Assembly: GCA_041940025.1 (NCBI GenBank)
Contig: JBGTSY010000004.1
Coordinates: 62,001 to 126,000 of the forward strand
Length of the DNA stretch: 64,000 bases
Source: UBA5859 sp041940025
Lineage (GTDB): Bacteria > Pseudomonadota > Gammaproteobacteria > UBA5859
Reading direction: 5' to 3'
The stretch's first letter is position 1, and every line of letters starts with the position of its first letter. This document shows, piece by piece, positions 45,979 to 55,205 of this stretch. Both the position numbers and the translations under genes were made by a program. The notes beneath the pieces were generated by a model. It made no database searches. It was not told the origin of the DNA and was given only the letters and a program-made list of their open reading frames with translations.

Positions 45979-46971
45979 TTATTTAGTTTGTTTCGACTCC
46001 ACTGTCACTAACTCTTCCACTTGTAACGCTTTGTTGCCATTTGCTGCACCGTATTGACATCGATACGTCGGCATGCCTTCAGCGTTCAAAATCACATGAT
46101 CAGACATGTCAAAAGGAAGAACATCACCTTCTTTTAAGCTCAGCACCTCTCCCAACGTGAGATCTATTTCTGTTAGCTGGCTGACCACTTCTACCTTTGC
46201 ACCAAACACCTCATCCCGTAACGCCTTGTTCCATCTCTGATCGACCTCTCCACGCTCACCTTGCAGATGTGCATCCAACAACTCTCTAATGGGCTCCAAC
46301 ATGGAATAGGGCATCATGATATGCAGCTCTCCTCCCCCCCCATCAAGCTCAACATGAAAACTGTTCACTACCACTACCTCTGAAGCGGAGACCACATTTG
46401 CAAACTGTGGATTCATTTCCGATCTCTGTAAATCAAAACGAATGGGTAGTAGAGGTGCCCAGGCTTTCTGTAAATCAGAAAAGACTATGTCAAGAGTACT
46501 GCCGATAATTCTTTGCTCCATAGGCGTAAAGTCTCGGCCTTCAATCTTCGCGTGGTAACGTCCGTCACCTCCAAAATAATTATCCACTAAAATAAAGACC
46601 AATTTCGGGCTCAAGACAAACAATGCACTCCCCCGTAAGGGTTCAATACGCACCATATTTAAGCTCGTGGGCACATAAAGCGTGTGCATATACTCCGCAA
46701 ACTTAATCATCTGTACGCCTTGTACGGAGATCTCAGCATTCCGACGCAGTAAATTAAAAAGGCTGACACGAAAATTTCTTGCGAAACGTTCATTGACCAT
46801 TTCCAACGCCGGCATACGTCCACGTACGATGCGATCCTGACTGGTAAAATCATAGAGGGTGTTTTCGCTCTCATCAGGAACTTCACCCGCCTCTGTTTCC
46901 ACATCGCCAGTACCAATACCGGTTAGTAGTGCATCGATTTCTTCTTGTGATAAAAGGTCGTTGGTTGCCAT
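45979..46971 (-). CDS. fliM: Flagellar motor switch protein FliM
   Basis: A 330-residue C-ring protein. The CheY-binding LSQEEIDALLTG is at residues 7-18, followed by the GGNG-type middle domain (LFVLSPKLVFILVDNYFGGDGR) and the C-terminal SpoA domain. CheY-P binds here to switch rotation. It lies three bases after fliL. Confidence 0.97.
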   Translation of the reverse strand: MATNDLLSQEEIDALLTGIGTGDVETEAGEVPDESENTLYDFTSQDRIVRGRMPALEMVNERFARNFRVSLFNLLRRNAEISVQGVQMIKFAEYMHTLYVPTSLNMVRIEPLRGSALFVLSPKLVFILVDNYFGGDGRYHAKIEGRDFTPMEQRIIGSTLDIVFSDLQKAWAPLLPIRFDLQRSEMNPQFANVVSASEVVVVNSFHVELDGGGGELHIMMPYSMLEPIRELLDAHLQGERGEVDQRWNKALRDEVFGAKVEVVSQLTEIDLTLGEVLSLKEGDVLPFDMSDHVILNAEGMPTYRCQYGAANGNKALQVEELVTVESKQTK

Positions 46972-46974
46972 AAT

Positions 46975-47583
46975 TTATTGGATCACAAATTCTGTGAAAT
47001 ACACCGAATCGATTCCAGCATTGCCTGTTGACTCTTCCAGAATGTCCTGCACTGCTTCAGTGATTTCATCACGGATTTTTTCTTTACCCTTCGCGGTCAC
47101 CAAATCTTCATAACCCTTGTTACTTAATAGAATGACCAAGTTGTTTCTTATCACCGGTTTGTAAGTATCCAAAGCTGCGACTACGGCAGGATCATAGGCC
47201 TTAAAATCTAGTGTGAGTTGCAGATAACGAATTTCACCATCATCCGGAAAATTAACTATCAATGCGGGTCGCATCGGAATAAAAATCGGTTCTCGAGTCT
47301 CTTGCTCCTCACCCTCTTCGTCTTCCTCTTCTTCTTCATCACCTGCCTCTCCTTCCGCATCACCCTCCTCAGCATTCTGTGGATTTCCCGCGTTCACTAC
47401 CGCCTGCGCCACTGCCAACGCCTCCTGATTGCTTTTTTGCATTTGAGTAATTAAAAGATAGCCACCAAAGCCCGCACCCAACACAAAAATCATCATTAAA
47501 ACCAACATGATGATCATCAACAGATTGCTGTTGCCGCCACCTGAGGCTTTTGTTTCTACCGGTTCATCCAAATCATCTGCCAT
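46975..47583 (-). CDS. fliL: Flagellar basal body-associated protein FliL
   Basis: A 202-residue protein with one membrane helix (residues 21-45). An unusual run of Glu and Asp fills residues 72-95, and a C-terminal SPFH-like FliL domain (REPIFIPMRPALIVNFP, LQLTLDFKAYDP) follows. It associates with stators and stabilises the basal body. The acidic stretch lies in the periplasmic linker. Confidence 0.92.
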   Translation of the reverse strand: MADDLDEPVETKASGGGNSNLLMIIMLVLMMIFVLGAGFGGYLLITQMQKSNQEALAVAQAVVNAGNPQNAEEGDAEGEAGDEEEEEDEEGEEQETREPIFIPMRPALIVNFPDDGEIRYLQLTLDFKAYDPAVVAALDTYKPVIRNNLVILLSNKGYEDLVTAKGKEKIRDEITEAVQDILEESTGNAGIDSVYFTEFVIQ

Positions 47584-47978
47584 AAATGGGATCCTTCACC
47601 CTCGTCCTGTTTCTGGGTCAGCAAGAGTCATACCACTAATATCTCGATCTATTTTTTCTTATTAAACAATAAGATATAAATACTAACTGAGATGCCGTCA
47701 AATATTTGCCTCGTGCTGAGTAGATCGGGAGGCCAAGTAGTCGGTATTGAACTGTCGGAGGCGGGGTGGCATCGCTACCACACAGGAGATAATAAGGAAA
47801 AAAGTGCCGGGTACATGCTGAACAGTCACGCCCCGAAAAGAACCGAGTAGGAGCCCGTGGCCTACCGGTGGTCGATCTCAGACGGTTCAGGTGTCATCAA
47901 CACCTGCGGTGACTCTGATTGAAAGGACATCTGCGGGACCGTTTCAATTCCCGACTTTCATTCTCACCCGGTTGGGCG
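47584..47978. other. Hairpin-rich fliK-fliL intergenic region
   Basis: There are 395 bases with no supported gene between two genes that are usually adjacent. On the minus strand at least three stems occur: GTGGTA-GCGA-TGCCAC (47766-47781), a GNRA-type tetraloop hairpin; a stem with a one-base bulge CCG/GTAGG (47843-47868); and a seven-base CAGGTGT/ACACCTG hairpin (47888-47906). A small run of T (TTTTTT) also occurs at 47799-47804 on the minus strand. It may be a leader or small RNA; no known riboswitch was recognised. Confidence 0.5.
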
Positions 47979-49466
47979 TTATGCATAAAGATCCAACAAT
48001 CCAGCCGCCGTTGATTGGTGCGAAACATGGTCTTGCACTATCGGTTCTGCCGACTGATCCACACCTGGAAGTGTCTCCTCCTCTATCACTTCAGAATGAG
48101 ATTTTGCCTGTTGCTGGTTTTGGTCGTAGACGCTGGTTTCACCTAACTGAATACCTTGTTGTTGAAATAATTCCCGTAACCGACCCATTTCCGTCTCCAA
48201 TGCCTCGCGTGCTATTGCCGTTTGCGCAGTAAAAGTGACATGCGTTTCATCGGCATTCACCTCTACGCGAACATTGAGCGCACCCAGCTCAGCAGGATGC
48301 AGCTGGATCTGTGCCTTTTGCAGACCTTGATTCACCATCCAGGTCACACGATTGCGGATAGCATCCCCCCAGTTGGGTTTTTCTACGCTAACATTAAAAG
48401 TGCTTTGTTCAGTGGATATTGCACTTTTCAACTGACTTTGACTCGTACTATTAGAGTGCAGTGCGGATTGAACCACCGCTAAAGATTTTAGTTGCCCGCT
48501 GAAACTGGCGTCTGCTGAGAGTTGGCCCCTACCCTGAGGTGTTTTAGCCAAGATGTCTCCTAAACCTTGGGTGAATCTCTGAGTCACCTGATCCATTTTC
48601 ATCATTAAATCGTCTAACAACTGTTTCGACTTATGCTCCTGTTTTAAGTCGAGTTCCAGATCGGTACTCAATTTTGCATCCACTTCCGCGTCCACTTCCG
48701 AAACCACATCAGACGATAAAATGTCCGCAGATTTGTGTGCATTCATTTCCATAGACACTTTACGCTGACCCACACTCTGCCCGGTTACCCGAGCTGCCAC
48801 CTCGTTCTGCACCGTTGCTGCGGCAATGGTCAGCGGCTGCGCCGATCCATCGGCTTCTGGATCAGTGGTCACGTCACTGGTGTCTACCACCAGCAAGGGA
48901 TCCACTTCAGGTTCCAACTCCACTTCCTTAGATTCAACCGCCCTAGACGCGTCAGTCTGCTCGGTTTCAGTGGACTGAGCATGTTCGGTGTCCTCCGATG
49001 ACTGTTCGGTTTGACTGGTTTGCTCCACACTCTGTTCACGCTGCACTGGCGCTGTCGCGCCGGTGTTAGCCGATTCCGGCTGGCTCGTTGTCTGGGGCAC
49101 CTGATTGCCAGTGGCGGCTTGATGTTGCCGTTCAGTTTGCCTCTCTTGATCGCGGGCTTGGCTTGCGGGGGACTGATCAGATCCCTCACCAGATGCCTGA
49201 CTGGCAGTCTGATTGTGTAGCCGGTTCTGCTCATCAGCGCTTTTTAGAGCTTTTGTGGAAGCCACCATACTATCCGTGGTCGACATCAACGTTGTCATAC
49301 TATTATTCGAAAAATCAAAAGATTGCGACCGCTGACTTTGAAACAGAAGGCTGGCAAAATCGGATTCTACAGCGAACTCTCCGGACATCGCATGAGACAT
49401 TCCGCCACCACGTACGCCGTTCACATGTGTTGACATCTGGATGCTGACCTTTGCTTGGGATTCCAT
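47979..49466 (-). CDS. fliK: Flagellar hook-length control protein FliK
   Basis: A 495-residue export ruler. The N-terminal two thirds are Gln/Ser/Thr-rich and low in complexity. The C-terminal Flg_hook domain (WGDAIRNRVTWMVNQG, AQIQLHPAELGALNVRVEV, REALETEMGRLRELFQQQGIQLG) is clear. It measures hook length and triggers the FlhB switch. A sigma-54 promoter lies just upstream. Confidence 0.95.
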   Translation of the reverse strand: MESQAKVSIQMSTHVNGVRGGGMSHAMSGEFAVESDFASLLFQSQRSQSFDFSNNSMTTLMSTTDSMVASTKALKSADEQNRLHNQTASQASGEGSDQSPASQARDQERQTERQHQAATGNQVPQTTSQPESANTGATAPVQREQSVEQTSQTEQSSEDTEHAQSTETEQTDASRAVESKEVELEPEVDPLLVVDTSDVTTDPEADGSAQPLTIAAATVQNEVAARVTGQSVGQRKVSMEMNAHKSADILSSDVVSEVDAEVDAKLSTDLELDLKQEHKSKQLLDDLMMKMDQVTQRFTQGLGDILAKTPQGRGQLSADASFSGQLKSLAVVQSALHSNSTSQSQLKSAISTEQSTFNVSVEKPNWGDAIRNRVTWMVNQGLQKAQIQLHPAELGALNVRVEVNADETHVTFTAQTAIAREALETEMGRLRELFQQQGIQLGETSVYDQNQQQAKSHSEVIEEETLPGVDQSAEPIVQDHVSHQSTAAGLLDLYA

Positions 49467-49503
49467 TATTTCAATCCTATATCACTCAGTAGATACCCCT
49501 CTA

Positions 49504-49520
49504 TCGCAAGAGCTATGCCA
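49504..49520 (-). promoter_or_regulatory. Sigma-54 promoter before fliK
   Basis: On the minus strand TGGCATAGCTCTTGCGA matches the RpoN consensus TGGCAC-N5-TTGC, with GG (49518-49519) and GC (49506-49507) ten bases apart. It ends 38 bases before the fliK ATG, so it can drive fliK and the genes beyond. Confidence 0.8.
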
Positions 49521-49544
49521 GCCAATTTCTAGTGAACAATAGGA

Positions 49545-49988
49545 TCAGCGTCGACGGGAGTGGGAACTCCGAACCCCTATTTCGTCGAGTAATTTTTGAT
49601 TTTGTCTGTTCTCCACTTCCAACTCCTGTTGACTAAAGCGGGCAATTGCTTGATTCAGCGCCTCAGTCCGAATGTGGCGTTCACGCCAGCGTTGGCGCTG
49701 CATTTCTAATTCAGAGACATAACGTTGAACGATATTTTGCTGCGCGTGAATCGTATCATTCAGTCGACCCAAAAACTGTTGTATGTGTGTCAGCTTGTCA
49801 ACACCTAACTGTGTCTGTTGCAGTGACTGAAACTCTTCAATATAAGACTGTCTATAGGCTACCAATTCCGCCAGGCGTGACTGTTCTTCGCGCAGCATTT
49901 GATGCGCTTGTGCCAGCATCTGAGCAGACTTTTTTTCTTCATGTTCATTGATTTTGTGAATGGGTAATAATCGTTTCGAACGTCGCAC
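49545..49988 (-). CDS. fliJ: Flagellar export chaperone/stalk protein FliJ
   Basis: A 147-residue coiled-coil protein with helical charged composition. It follows fliI by four bases and starts from GTG at 49986-49988 with GGAGG upstream, part of which is in the end of fliI. It links the FliHI ATPase to the FlhA ring. Confidence 0.9.
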   Translation of the reverse strand: MRRSKRLLPIHKINEHEEKKSAQMLAQAHQMLREEQSRLAELVAYRQSYIEEFQSLQQTQLGVDKLTHIQQFLGRLNDTIHAQQNIVQRYVSELEMQRQRWRERHIRTEALNQAIARFSQQELEVENRQNQKLLDEIGVRSSHSRRR

Positions 49989-49992
49989 CTAA

Positions 49993-51369
49993 CTAACCTC
50001 CTCCTTGTGCCTCGGCTGGCGTCTGAAAAAGTAGTTGCAACGCATTGATACTTTCCTGCAAGCTCATCGCGTGTGTTCTGTCTTGCTGGAGAAATTCTTG
50101 TAACATTGGCGCAAAGTGAATTGCTTCATCTATCTGCAGATCGCTACCGGAGGTATAGGCACCGACACTGATGAGATCGCGATTACTTTCATAAACTGAG
50201 TTTAACCTTCTGAATCTATTCGCTGCAGATCCATGTGATGGATCCACAATATCATTCATCGCTCGACTAATCGATGCTTCCACGTCAACGGCGGGATAAT
50301 GCCCTCTTTCTGCTAATCGTCTCGACAGAACAATATGTCCATCCAAAATTGCTCGGGCAGCATCTGCAATGGGATCCTGTTGATCGTCACCCTCTGTCAA
50401 CACCGTATAAAACGCCGTAATTGATCCTCCCCCTGCGACACCATTTCCCGCGCGTTCAACTAGCTTCGGTAACTTTGCAAATACGGAAGGTGGATAACCC
50501 TTTGTCGCCGGTGGCTCACCAATCGCTAAACCGATTTCACGCTGTGCTTGGGCAAATCGTGTCAAGGAATCCATCAGTAATAAAACATTGTTTCCTTGAT
50601 CACGAAAATATTCTGCAATGCTGGTTGCCAGCATGGCACCATGCATTCGCATTAACGGCGGCGTATCTGCTGGAGACGCCACGATGACCGATCTAGCCAG
50701 TCCGTCCGATCCCAGATTGGTTTCGATAAATTCCTTCACCTCTCGACCCCGCTCGCCGATTAGACCGACGACAACTACGTCGGCATCGGTAAACCGCGTC
50801 ATCATGCCAAGCAACACACTCTTTCCAACTCCACTACCTGCAAACAGTCCAATGCGCTGACCTCGACCCACTGTTAATAAAGCATTGATTGACGCGATGC
50901 CCACATCCAAAGGCTGACGGATAGGATCACGTGATAACGGGTTAATAGATTCTCCAGTTAAAGATTGTCTTTGTTTCGTATCCAGCAAACCTAAACTATC
51001 TAAGGGCATGCCCGCTCCATCAATCACACGGCCAAGCAACTCAGGTCCAACCTGTGCCTCGTGTGTACGACGAGTGGGGAATACTGTGGCACCGGGTCGA
51101 AGCCCCTTAATCTCTTTGGTCGGCATCAAATAGAGACTATCCTCAGCGAACCCCACCACTTCGGCTTCCACATACTGTGACGGTGCCATTTCCACCACAC
51201 AGCGACTACCCACAGGGGCTTCGATACCGACGGCTTCTAAGGTCATGCCCACCATGCGGGTGATACGACCTTCTATTCGCAACTCCGCTGACTGAGATAA
51301 ACGAGATTCATAGGGAGCTAAAGACTGCATCCACTCCTTACTACGATTCAATGTGACTTCTTGCTTCAT
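49993..51369 (-). CDS. fliI: Flagellum-specific ATP synthase FliI
   Basis: A 458-residue ATPase with Walker A GLFAGSGVGKSVL, Walker B NVLLLMDSLTRFAQAQREIGL, and a GERGREV loop. It powers type III export with FliH. It follows fliH by ten bases. Confidence 0.97.
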   Translation of the reverse strand: MKQEVTLNRSKEWMQSLAPYESRLSQSAELRIEGRITRMVGMTLEAVGIEAPVGSRCVVEMAPSQYVEAEVVGFAEDSLYLMPTKEIKGLRPGATVFPTRRTHEAQVGPELLGRVIDGAGMPLDSLGLLDTKQRQSLTGESINPLSRDPIRQPLDVGIASINALLTVGRGQRIGLFAGSGVGKSVLLGMMTRFTDADVVVVGLIGERGREVKEFIETNLGSDGLARSVIVASPADTPPLMRMHGAMLATSIAEYFRDQGNNVLLLMDSLTRFAQAQREIGLAIGEPPATKGYPPSVFAKLPKLVERAGNGVAGGGSITAFYTVLTEGDDQQDPIADAARAILDGHIVLSRRLAERGHYPAVDVEASISRAMNDIVDPSHGSAANRFRRLNSVYESNRDLISVGAYTSGSDLQIDEAIHFAPMLQEFLQQDRTHAMSLQESINALQLLFQTPAEAQGGG

Positions 51370-51379
51370 AGGGATACAA

Positions 51380-52120
51380 TCATTCCTGACGGCGTTGGCC
51401 GCCCATCATCTGCACAATTGCGGCTTGTAATCGACTTTCCAAGGTCGCATCCACCGTTGAATTTTCGGTTTTCACCAAACAGCCTCCTTTACTCAACGAG
51501 GGATCGGGTACCAATTGCCATTCTTGCGCATCACGCTCTTCTAATGACAGGGCGCTGTTCACCATGTCCACCTCTTCTGGATGCAAATACAACTTAACAC
51601 CCCTTGCATTAACAGGTAACAACTTAATGGCATCACGAACGACTGCAACCGTCTCGTCACGATCGGATTCGATGACATTGTTCACTATCTGCTTCGCTAA
51701 TCCTATTGCCAGCGTCACTAACTGCTCTTCTACTTCTTGATCTAACTCTTGAAAGGGTCGATGTAAACGCTCCATCAATCGAGTCAACAATGCCGCCTGT
51801 TCCTTTGCCTGCTGGATCGAGTGCGCTAACTCTTCTTGCCCAGCAACACGCCCCGCATTCAGACCTTCTTCATAGGCCTCATCATAGGCCTGCTTCTGGA
51901 TAGCCTCTATGCCAATCACTGTCGGCATACCGGCTTCATTGCGATCCAATGCCTTAAAAAAGCCGGATGGACTGTTGTCTACTGTTGTGACGGATTGCTG
52001 AAATTGAACATCAGAATGGTCATTGCGCGCCTTAACCGTGGGCACCTGCCAAAGGGTGACGGTCTCGCAGGACTCACCCGGTATGATTTTTTTTGTTTTC
52101 GTATCCACTTCCGCAGTCAC
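51380..52120 (-). CDS. fliH: Flagellar assembly protein FliH
   Basis: About 246 residues from a GTG at 52118-52120, with GGGGA five bases upstream; a TTG at 52132 is less likely. A variable N-terminus, a QAYDEAYEEGLNAGRVAGQEE coiled coil and a C-terminal domain (LVTLAIGLAKQIV, VKLYLHPEEVD) match FliH. It regulates FliI. Confidence 0.9.
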   Translation of the reverse strand: MTAEVDTKTKKIIPGESCETVTLWQVPTVKARNDHSDVQFQQSVTTVDNSPSGFFKALDRNEAGMPTVIGIEAIQKQAYDEAYEEGLNAGRVAGQEELAHSIQQAKEQAALLTRLMERLHRPFQELDQEVEEQLVTLAIGLAKQIVNNVIESDRDETVAVVRDAIKLLPVNARGVKLYLHPEEVDMVNSALSLEERDAQEWQLVPDPSLSKGGCLVKTENSTVDATLESRLQAAIVQMMGGQRRQE

Positions 52121-52132
52121 CCTAGTCCCCAA

Positions 52133-53140
52133 CTAAATAAACTCTTCGGCACCTTTACCGCCTAAGATAATCTCTCCTGATTCTGCCAATCGGCGTGCAA
52201 TGGTAATGATCTCTTTCTGCGCTCCCTCCACTTCACTCACTCTGACCGGCCCTTTGGAATCCAAATCATCTTTCAACAGTTCAGCCGCGCGTCGCGACAT
52301 ATTGGAAAATACTTTTTCACGCAAGGCGCCTTCTGCACCTTTGAGTGCCAATAACAGGGATTCGGACTCTACTTCTCTGAGCAATGCCTGCATACCTCTG
52401 TCATCAACTTCAATCAGATTATCGAAGACAAACATCAGATCTGACATGCGTTGACCAATTTCTGAATCCACTTCCCGAACAGTTTCCATCAGTTCACCTT
52501 CCACTGACGAATCCAACATATTGACGATGTTGGCCGCCATCTTCACGCCACCTACGTTTGCAGATTTCGCGGAGGCATCTCCCATGAACTGACTCTCAAT
52601 CACTTTATCAAGCTCAGCCAGCGCTCTCGGTTGAACTCTATCTAGAGTTGCGATGCGCATGACGACATCCACTCTAACTTTGTCGCTGAAATTCATAACC
52701 ACATCTGCTGCATGATCTGCCTCTAGAAACGAAAGAATAATAGCAATGATCTGAGGATGTTCATTTTTTATCAATTCCGCCACCATGCGCGCATCCATCC
52801 ACTTTAATGCATCCATGCCCCGAGTTTCAGCGGTGACAAAAATCCGATCTAATAAACCATTGGCTTTATCTTCCCCAAGAGCGTTTACAAGTAACGTGCG
52901 AATATATTCTTCAGAATTCATCCCCAGTGCGACTTCATCTTGGATAGAACTATTTAAATCGTCTAGCACCGACACCACACTGCTTCTATTTATGCTTTGT
53001 ACTTTAGCCATCGCCGCACCGATGGTCTGGACTTCTCGTGGCCCTAACTCCTTTAAGACTTCAGCAGCAGCCTCTTCACCAATCGCCAGCATCAGTACCG
53101 CAGCTCGCTCACGACCAGATAGATAGACAGGATCACTCAT
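52133..53140 (-). CDS. fliG: Flagellar motor switch protein FliG
   Basis: A 335-residue C-ring protein from the ATG at 53138-53140, inside the fliF end (8-base overlap). LSGRERAAVLMLAIGEEAA, EHPQIIAIIL (EHPQ motif) and the C-terminal torque helix (DRGMQALLREVESESLLLALKG) are present. It interacts with the stator. Confidence 0.97.
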   Translation of the reverse strand: MSDPVYLSGRERAAVLMLAIGEEAAAEVLKELGPREVQTIGAAMAKVQSINRSSVVSVLDDLNSSIQDEVALGMNSEEYIRTLLVNALGEDKANGLLDRIFVTAETRGMDALKWMDARMVAELIKNEHPQIIAIILSFLEADHAADVVMNFSDKVRVDVVMRIATLDRVQPRALAELDKVIESQFMGDASAKSANVGGVKMAANIVNMLDSSVEGELMETVREVDSEIGQRMSDLMFVFDNLIEVDDRGMQALLREVESESLLLALKGAEGALREKVFSNMSRRAAELLKDDLDSKGPVRVSEVEGAQKEIITIARRLAESGEIILGGKGAEEFI

Positions 53141-54731
53141 CTTCAGCAACCCAGTTCTTGATTACTTTAGCAACACGTTTGGGATCCTCTTGGGCAAGGT
53201 TAGTTGCCTCGCCTAGATTTCTTGCATAATTTTCCTCTTCAGCAAACATCATTTGTTCTCTCAAGTCTTTAGAGTTCTGTCCAAAATCCACGTTCTCCTT
53301 CACAATGGGCGCCTGCATGAGGGGCTCCGACATGATGTATCTAAATGCCGGACGAAGAATTAAAAATACAATTGTCAATGCGACGAGTGCACCAAGGGCT
53401 TGTTTGATTAGATTTTGCACCCAATGTTCCTGCCATAGCGGGGTGGTCTCCTCTTCTATTTCTTCGACTTTGGGCTTAATTTTAAAAGGCGCGTTCATCA
53501 CATTTAGCGTATCTCCTCGTCTTCCATCATAGCCTATCGCTTCACGAACTAACTGTTCGATTCGCGTTAACTCTTCTTGTGTCCTCGGAATTCGGGTCGG
53601 CTCTCCCTCTTCATCGAATTCGATATGATCATCTACCAGTACAGCTACAGCGAGGCGCTCTATGCGACCTGGCATCGATCTAATGTGACTAATCGTTCTA
53701 TCTAATTCGTAGTTTCTAGTCGCCTCCATACGTTTCTTGCCCGCTTTTGGTTCTTCACTATTTGCGCCTCCGTCTTCACTAGAGGGATCATTCGAAACTG
53801 CTCCAGGGATCCCCCTCGCTTCGCTGTCGCCTAACGATTTTTCTTCATAGATTTGTTCGCTACGCAAGGCAGGTAAATCCGGATTGTAATGTTCTTGGGT
53901 TTCATCGGTAGCAGTAAAATCCACTTTCGCCGTTATCTGCGCTTTCACATGGTCTCTTCCCACAATGGGAGACAGTATCTCTTCAATACGCTTTGCATAG
54001 GCTTCTTCAATTCGTTGGATATAGTCAAACTGACGATCACTTAAATCGAGTCCGCGGCCGTTTCTGTCTCCGCTGAGCAAACTGCCCTTCTCATCTACCA
54101 CCGTCACTCGATCTTCACTCAATCCCGGTACGCTGGATGCAACCAGATGCACAATACTGGCTACCTGACCATGCGCCAACCCATGCCCTGGTGGAATATC
54201 TACCAACACCGACGCACTGCTTTTATTCCCTCTTTTTAGAAAATTTTGTTGCTTCACCACCGCCAGGTGAACACGTGCAGCGGACACGCTTTGCATACTG
54301 GAAATAGATTTAGCCAACTCACGTTCAAGCGCATGATAATAGCGACTACGTTCCATAAACTGGCTGGTTCCAAACGGCGATCCCTCAGATAGCCATTCGA
54401 AACCAGAGCCCGCGCTGGAAGGAATGCCTTCACTGGCCAACTGGATCCGAGAACGGTGAATATCGGAACCAGACACCATAACGGTGCCAGAGTTGTCGTC
54501 CACACGAAACGCAATCTCTCGACGCTGTAATGCATCGATAACCGCAGCGGTGTCTTTTGACGATAAATTGCTATACAAAGGTAACATTTCTGGCGTTTGT
54601 GACCAGAGCACGACTGACACGCCCAGAGCGATACTGGCTGCAATGCCTACCAGCAGGCCAAGCTGCCGAAACAGTGGCGTCGCAATCAGTGATTGCAATG
54701 AAATATTAGATGCAGGTGCTGTCTCAGCCAT
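53133..54731 (-). CDS. fliF: Flagellar MS-ring protein FliF
   Basis: About 532 residues from the ATG at 54729-54731, with GGAG upstream. Two membrane segments flank a periplasmic region of ring-building motifs (LPLYSNLSSKDTAAVIDALQ, AARVHLA, SASVLVDIPPG). A C-terminal tail binds FliG. It overlaps fliG by eight bases. Confidence 0.96.
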   Translation of the reverse strand: MAETAPASNISLQSLIATPLFRQLGLLVGIAASIALGVSVVLWSQTPEMLPLYSNLSSKDTAAVIDALQRREIAFRVDDNSGTVMVSGSDIHRSRIQLASEGIPSSAGSGFEWLSEGSPFGTSQFMERSRYYHALERELAKSISSMQSVSAARVHLAVVKQQNFLKRGNKSSASVLVDIPPGHGLAHGQVASIVHLVASSVPGLSEDRVTVVDEKGSLLSGDRNGRGLDLSDRQFDYIQRIEEAYAKRIEEILSPIVGRDHVKAQITAKVDFTATDETQEHYNPDLPALRSEQIYEEKSLGDSEARGIPGAVSNDPSSEDGGANSEEPKAGKKRMEATRNYELDRTISHIRSMPGRIERLAVAVLVDDHIEFDEEGEPTRIPRTQEELTRIEQLVREAIGYDGRRGDTLNVMNAPFKIKPKVEEIEEETTPLWQEHWVQNLIKQALGALVALTIVFLILRPAFRYIMSEPLMQAPIVKENVDFGQNSKDLREQMMFAEEENYARNLGEATNLAQEDPKRVAKVIKNWVAEDE

Positions 54732-54863
54732 CACTTAACTCCATCTTCTGACTGCTCTGTCGTTCAAGACAATCTCATTGTGTTGAGTTAATTCATTCAC
54801 CGATACACGTCCTTCTGCTGCCGTATGTAAATAAAATTCCAGATTTTAAAATCGCCATCAGAT

Positions 54864-55190
54864 CTAAATTTGCATATTCATGATTTCCTGATAACTCTGC
54901 ACCAACCGATTGCGCACTTGCATCAGTGAATTAAAGGCAATGTTCGATTTTTGTAAGGCCAGGGTTACCTGCGGTAATGTCACATTGGGATCGCCTTTTG
55001 AAAATGCGGCGCTTAGATCCTTCGCTTCTGTCTGCACCTCATTGACTCGATTAATGGCATCATTCAAGACCTCACCAAAATTCTGCTGACTGCTTTTTTC
55101 ATTCTCTCCCGTCTGACCTGCCGCCTCTGCTTGCAGGCGTTGCATCTGCGAAAGTACTTTTTGAATCTCCACTGGACTGACTTGAGTCAT
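54864..55190 (-). CDS. fliE: Flagellar hook-basal body protein FliE
   Basis: A 108-residue protein with the C-terminal family motif (DPNVTLPQVTLALQKSNIAFNSLMQVRNRLVQSYQEIMNMQI region). It joins the MS ring to the rod. It begins 15 bases after fleR; no separate sigma-54 site was found. Confidence 0.95.
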   Translation of the reverse strand: MTQVSPVEIQKVLSQMQRLQAEAAGQTGENEKSSQQNFGEVLNDAINRVNEVQTEAKDLSAAFSKGDPNVTLPQVTLALQKSNIAFNSLMQVRNRLVQSYQEIMNMQI

Positions 55191-55205
55191 TGATGATCCT
55201 TTCTA

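Noticed and set aside
47584..47978. c-di-GMP or cobalamin riboswitch in the fliK-fliL gap
   Set aside because: Some G/C-rich words look similar, but the conserved cores of these classes could not be matched in order.
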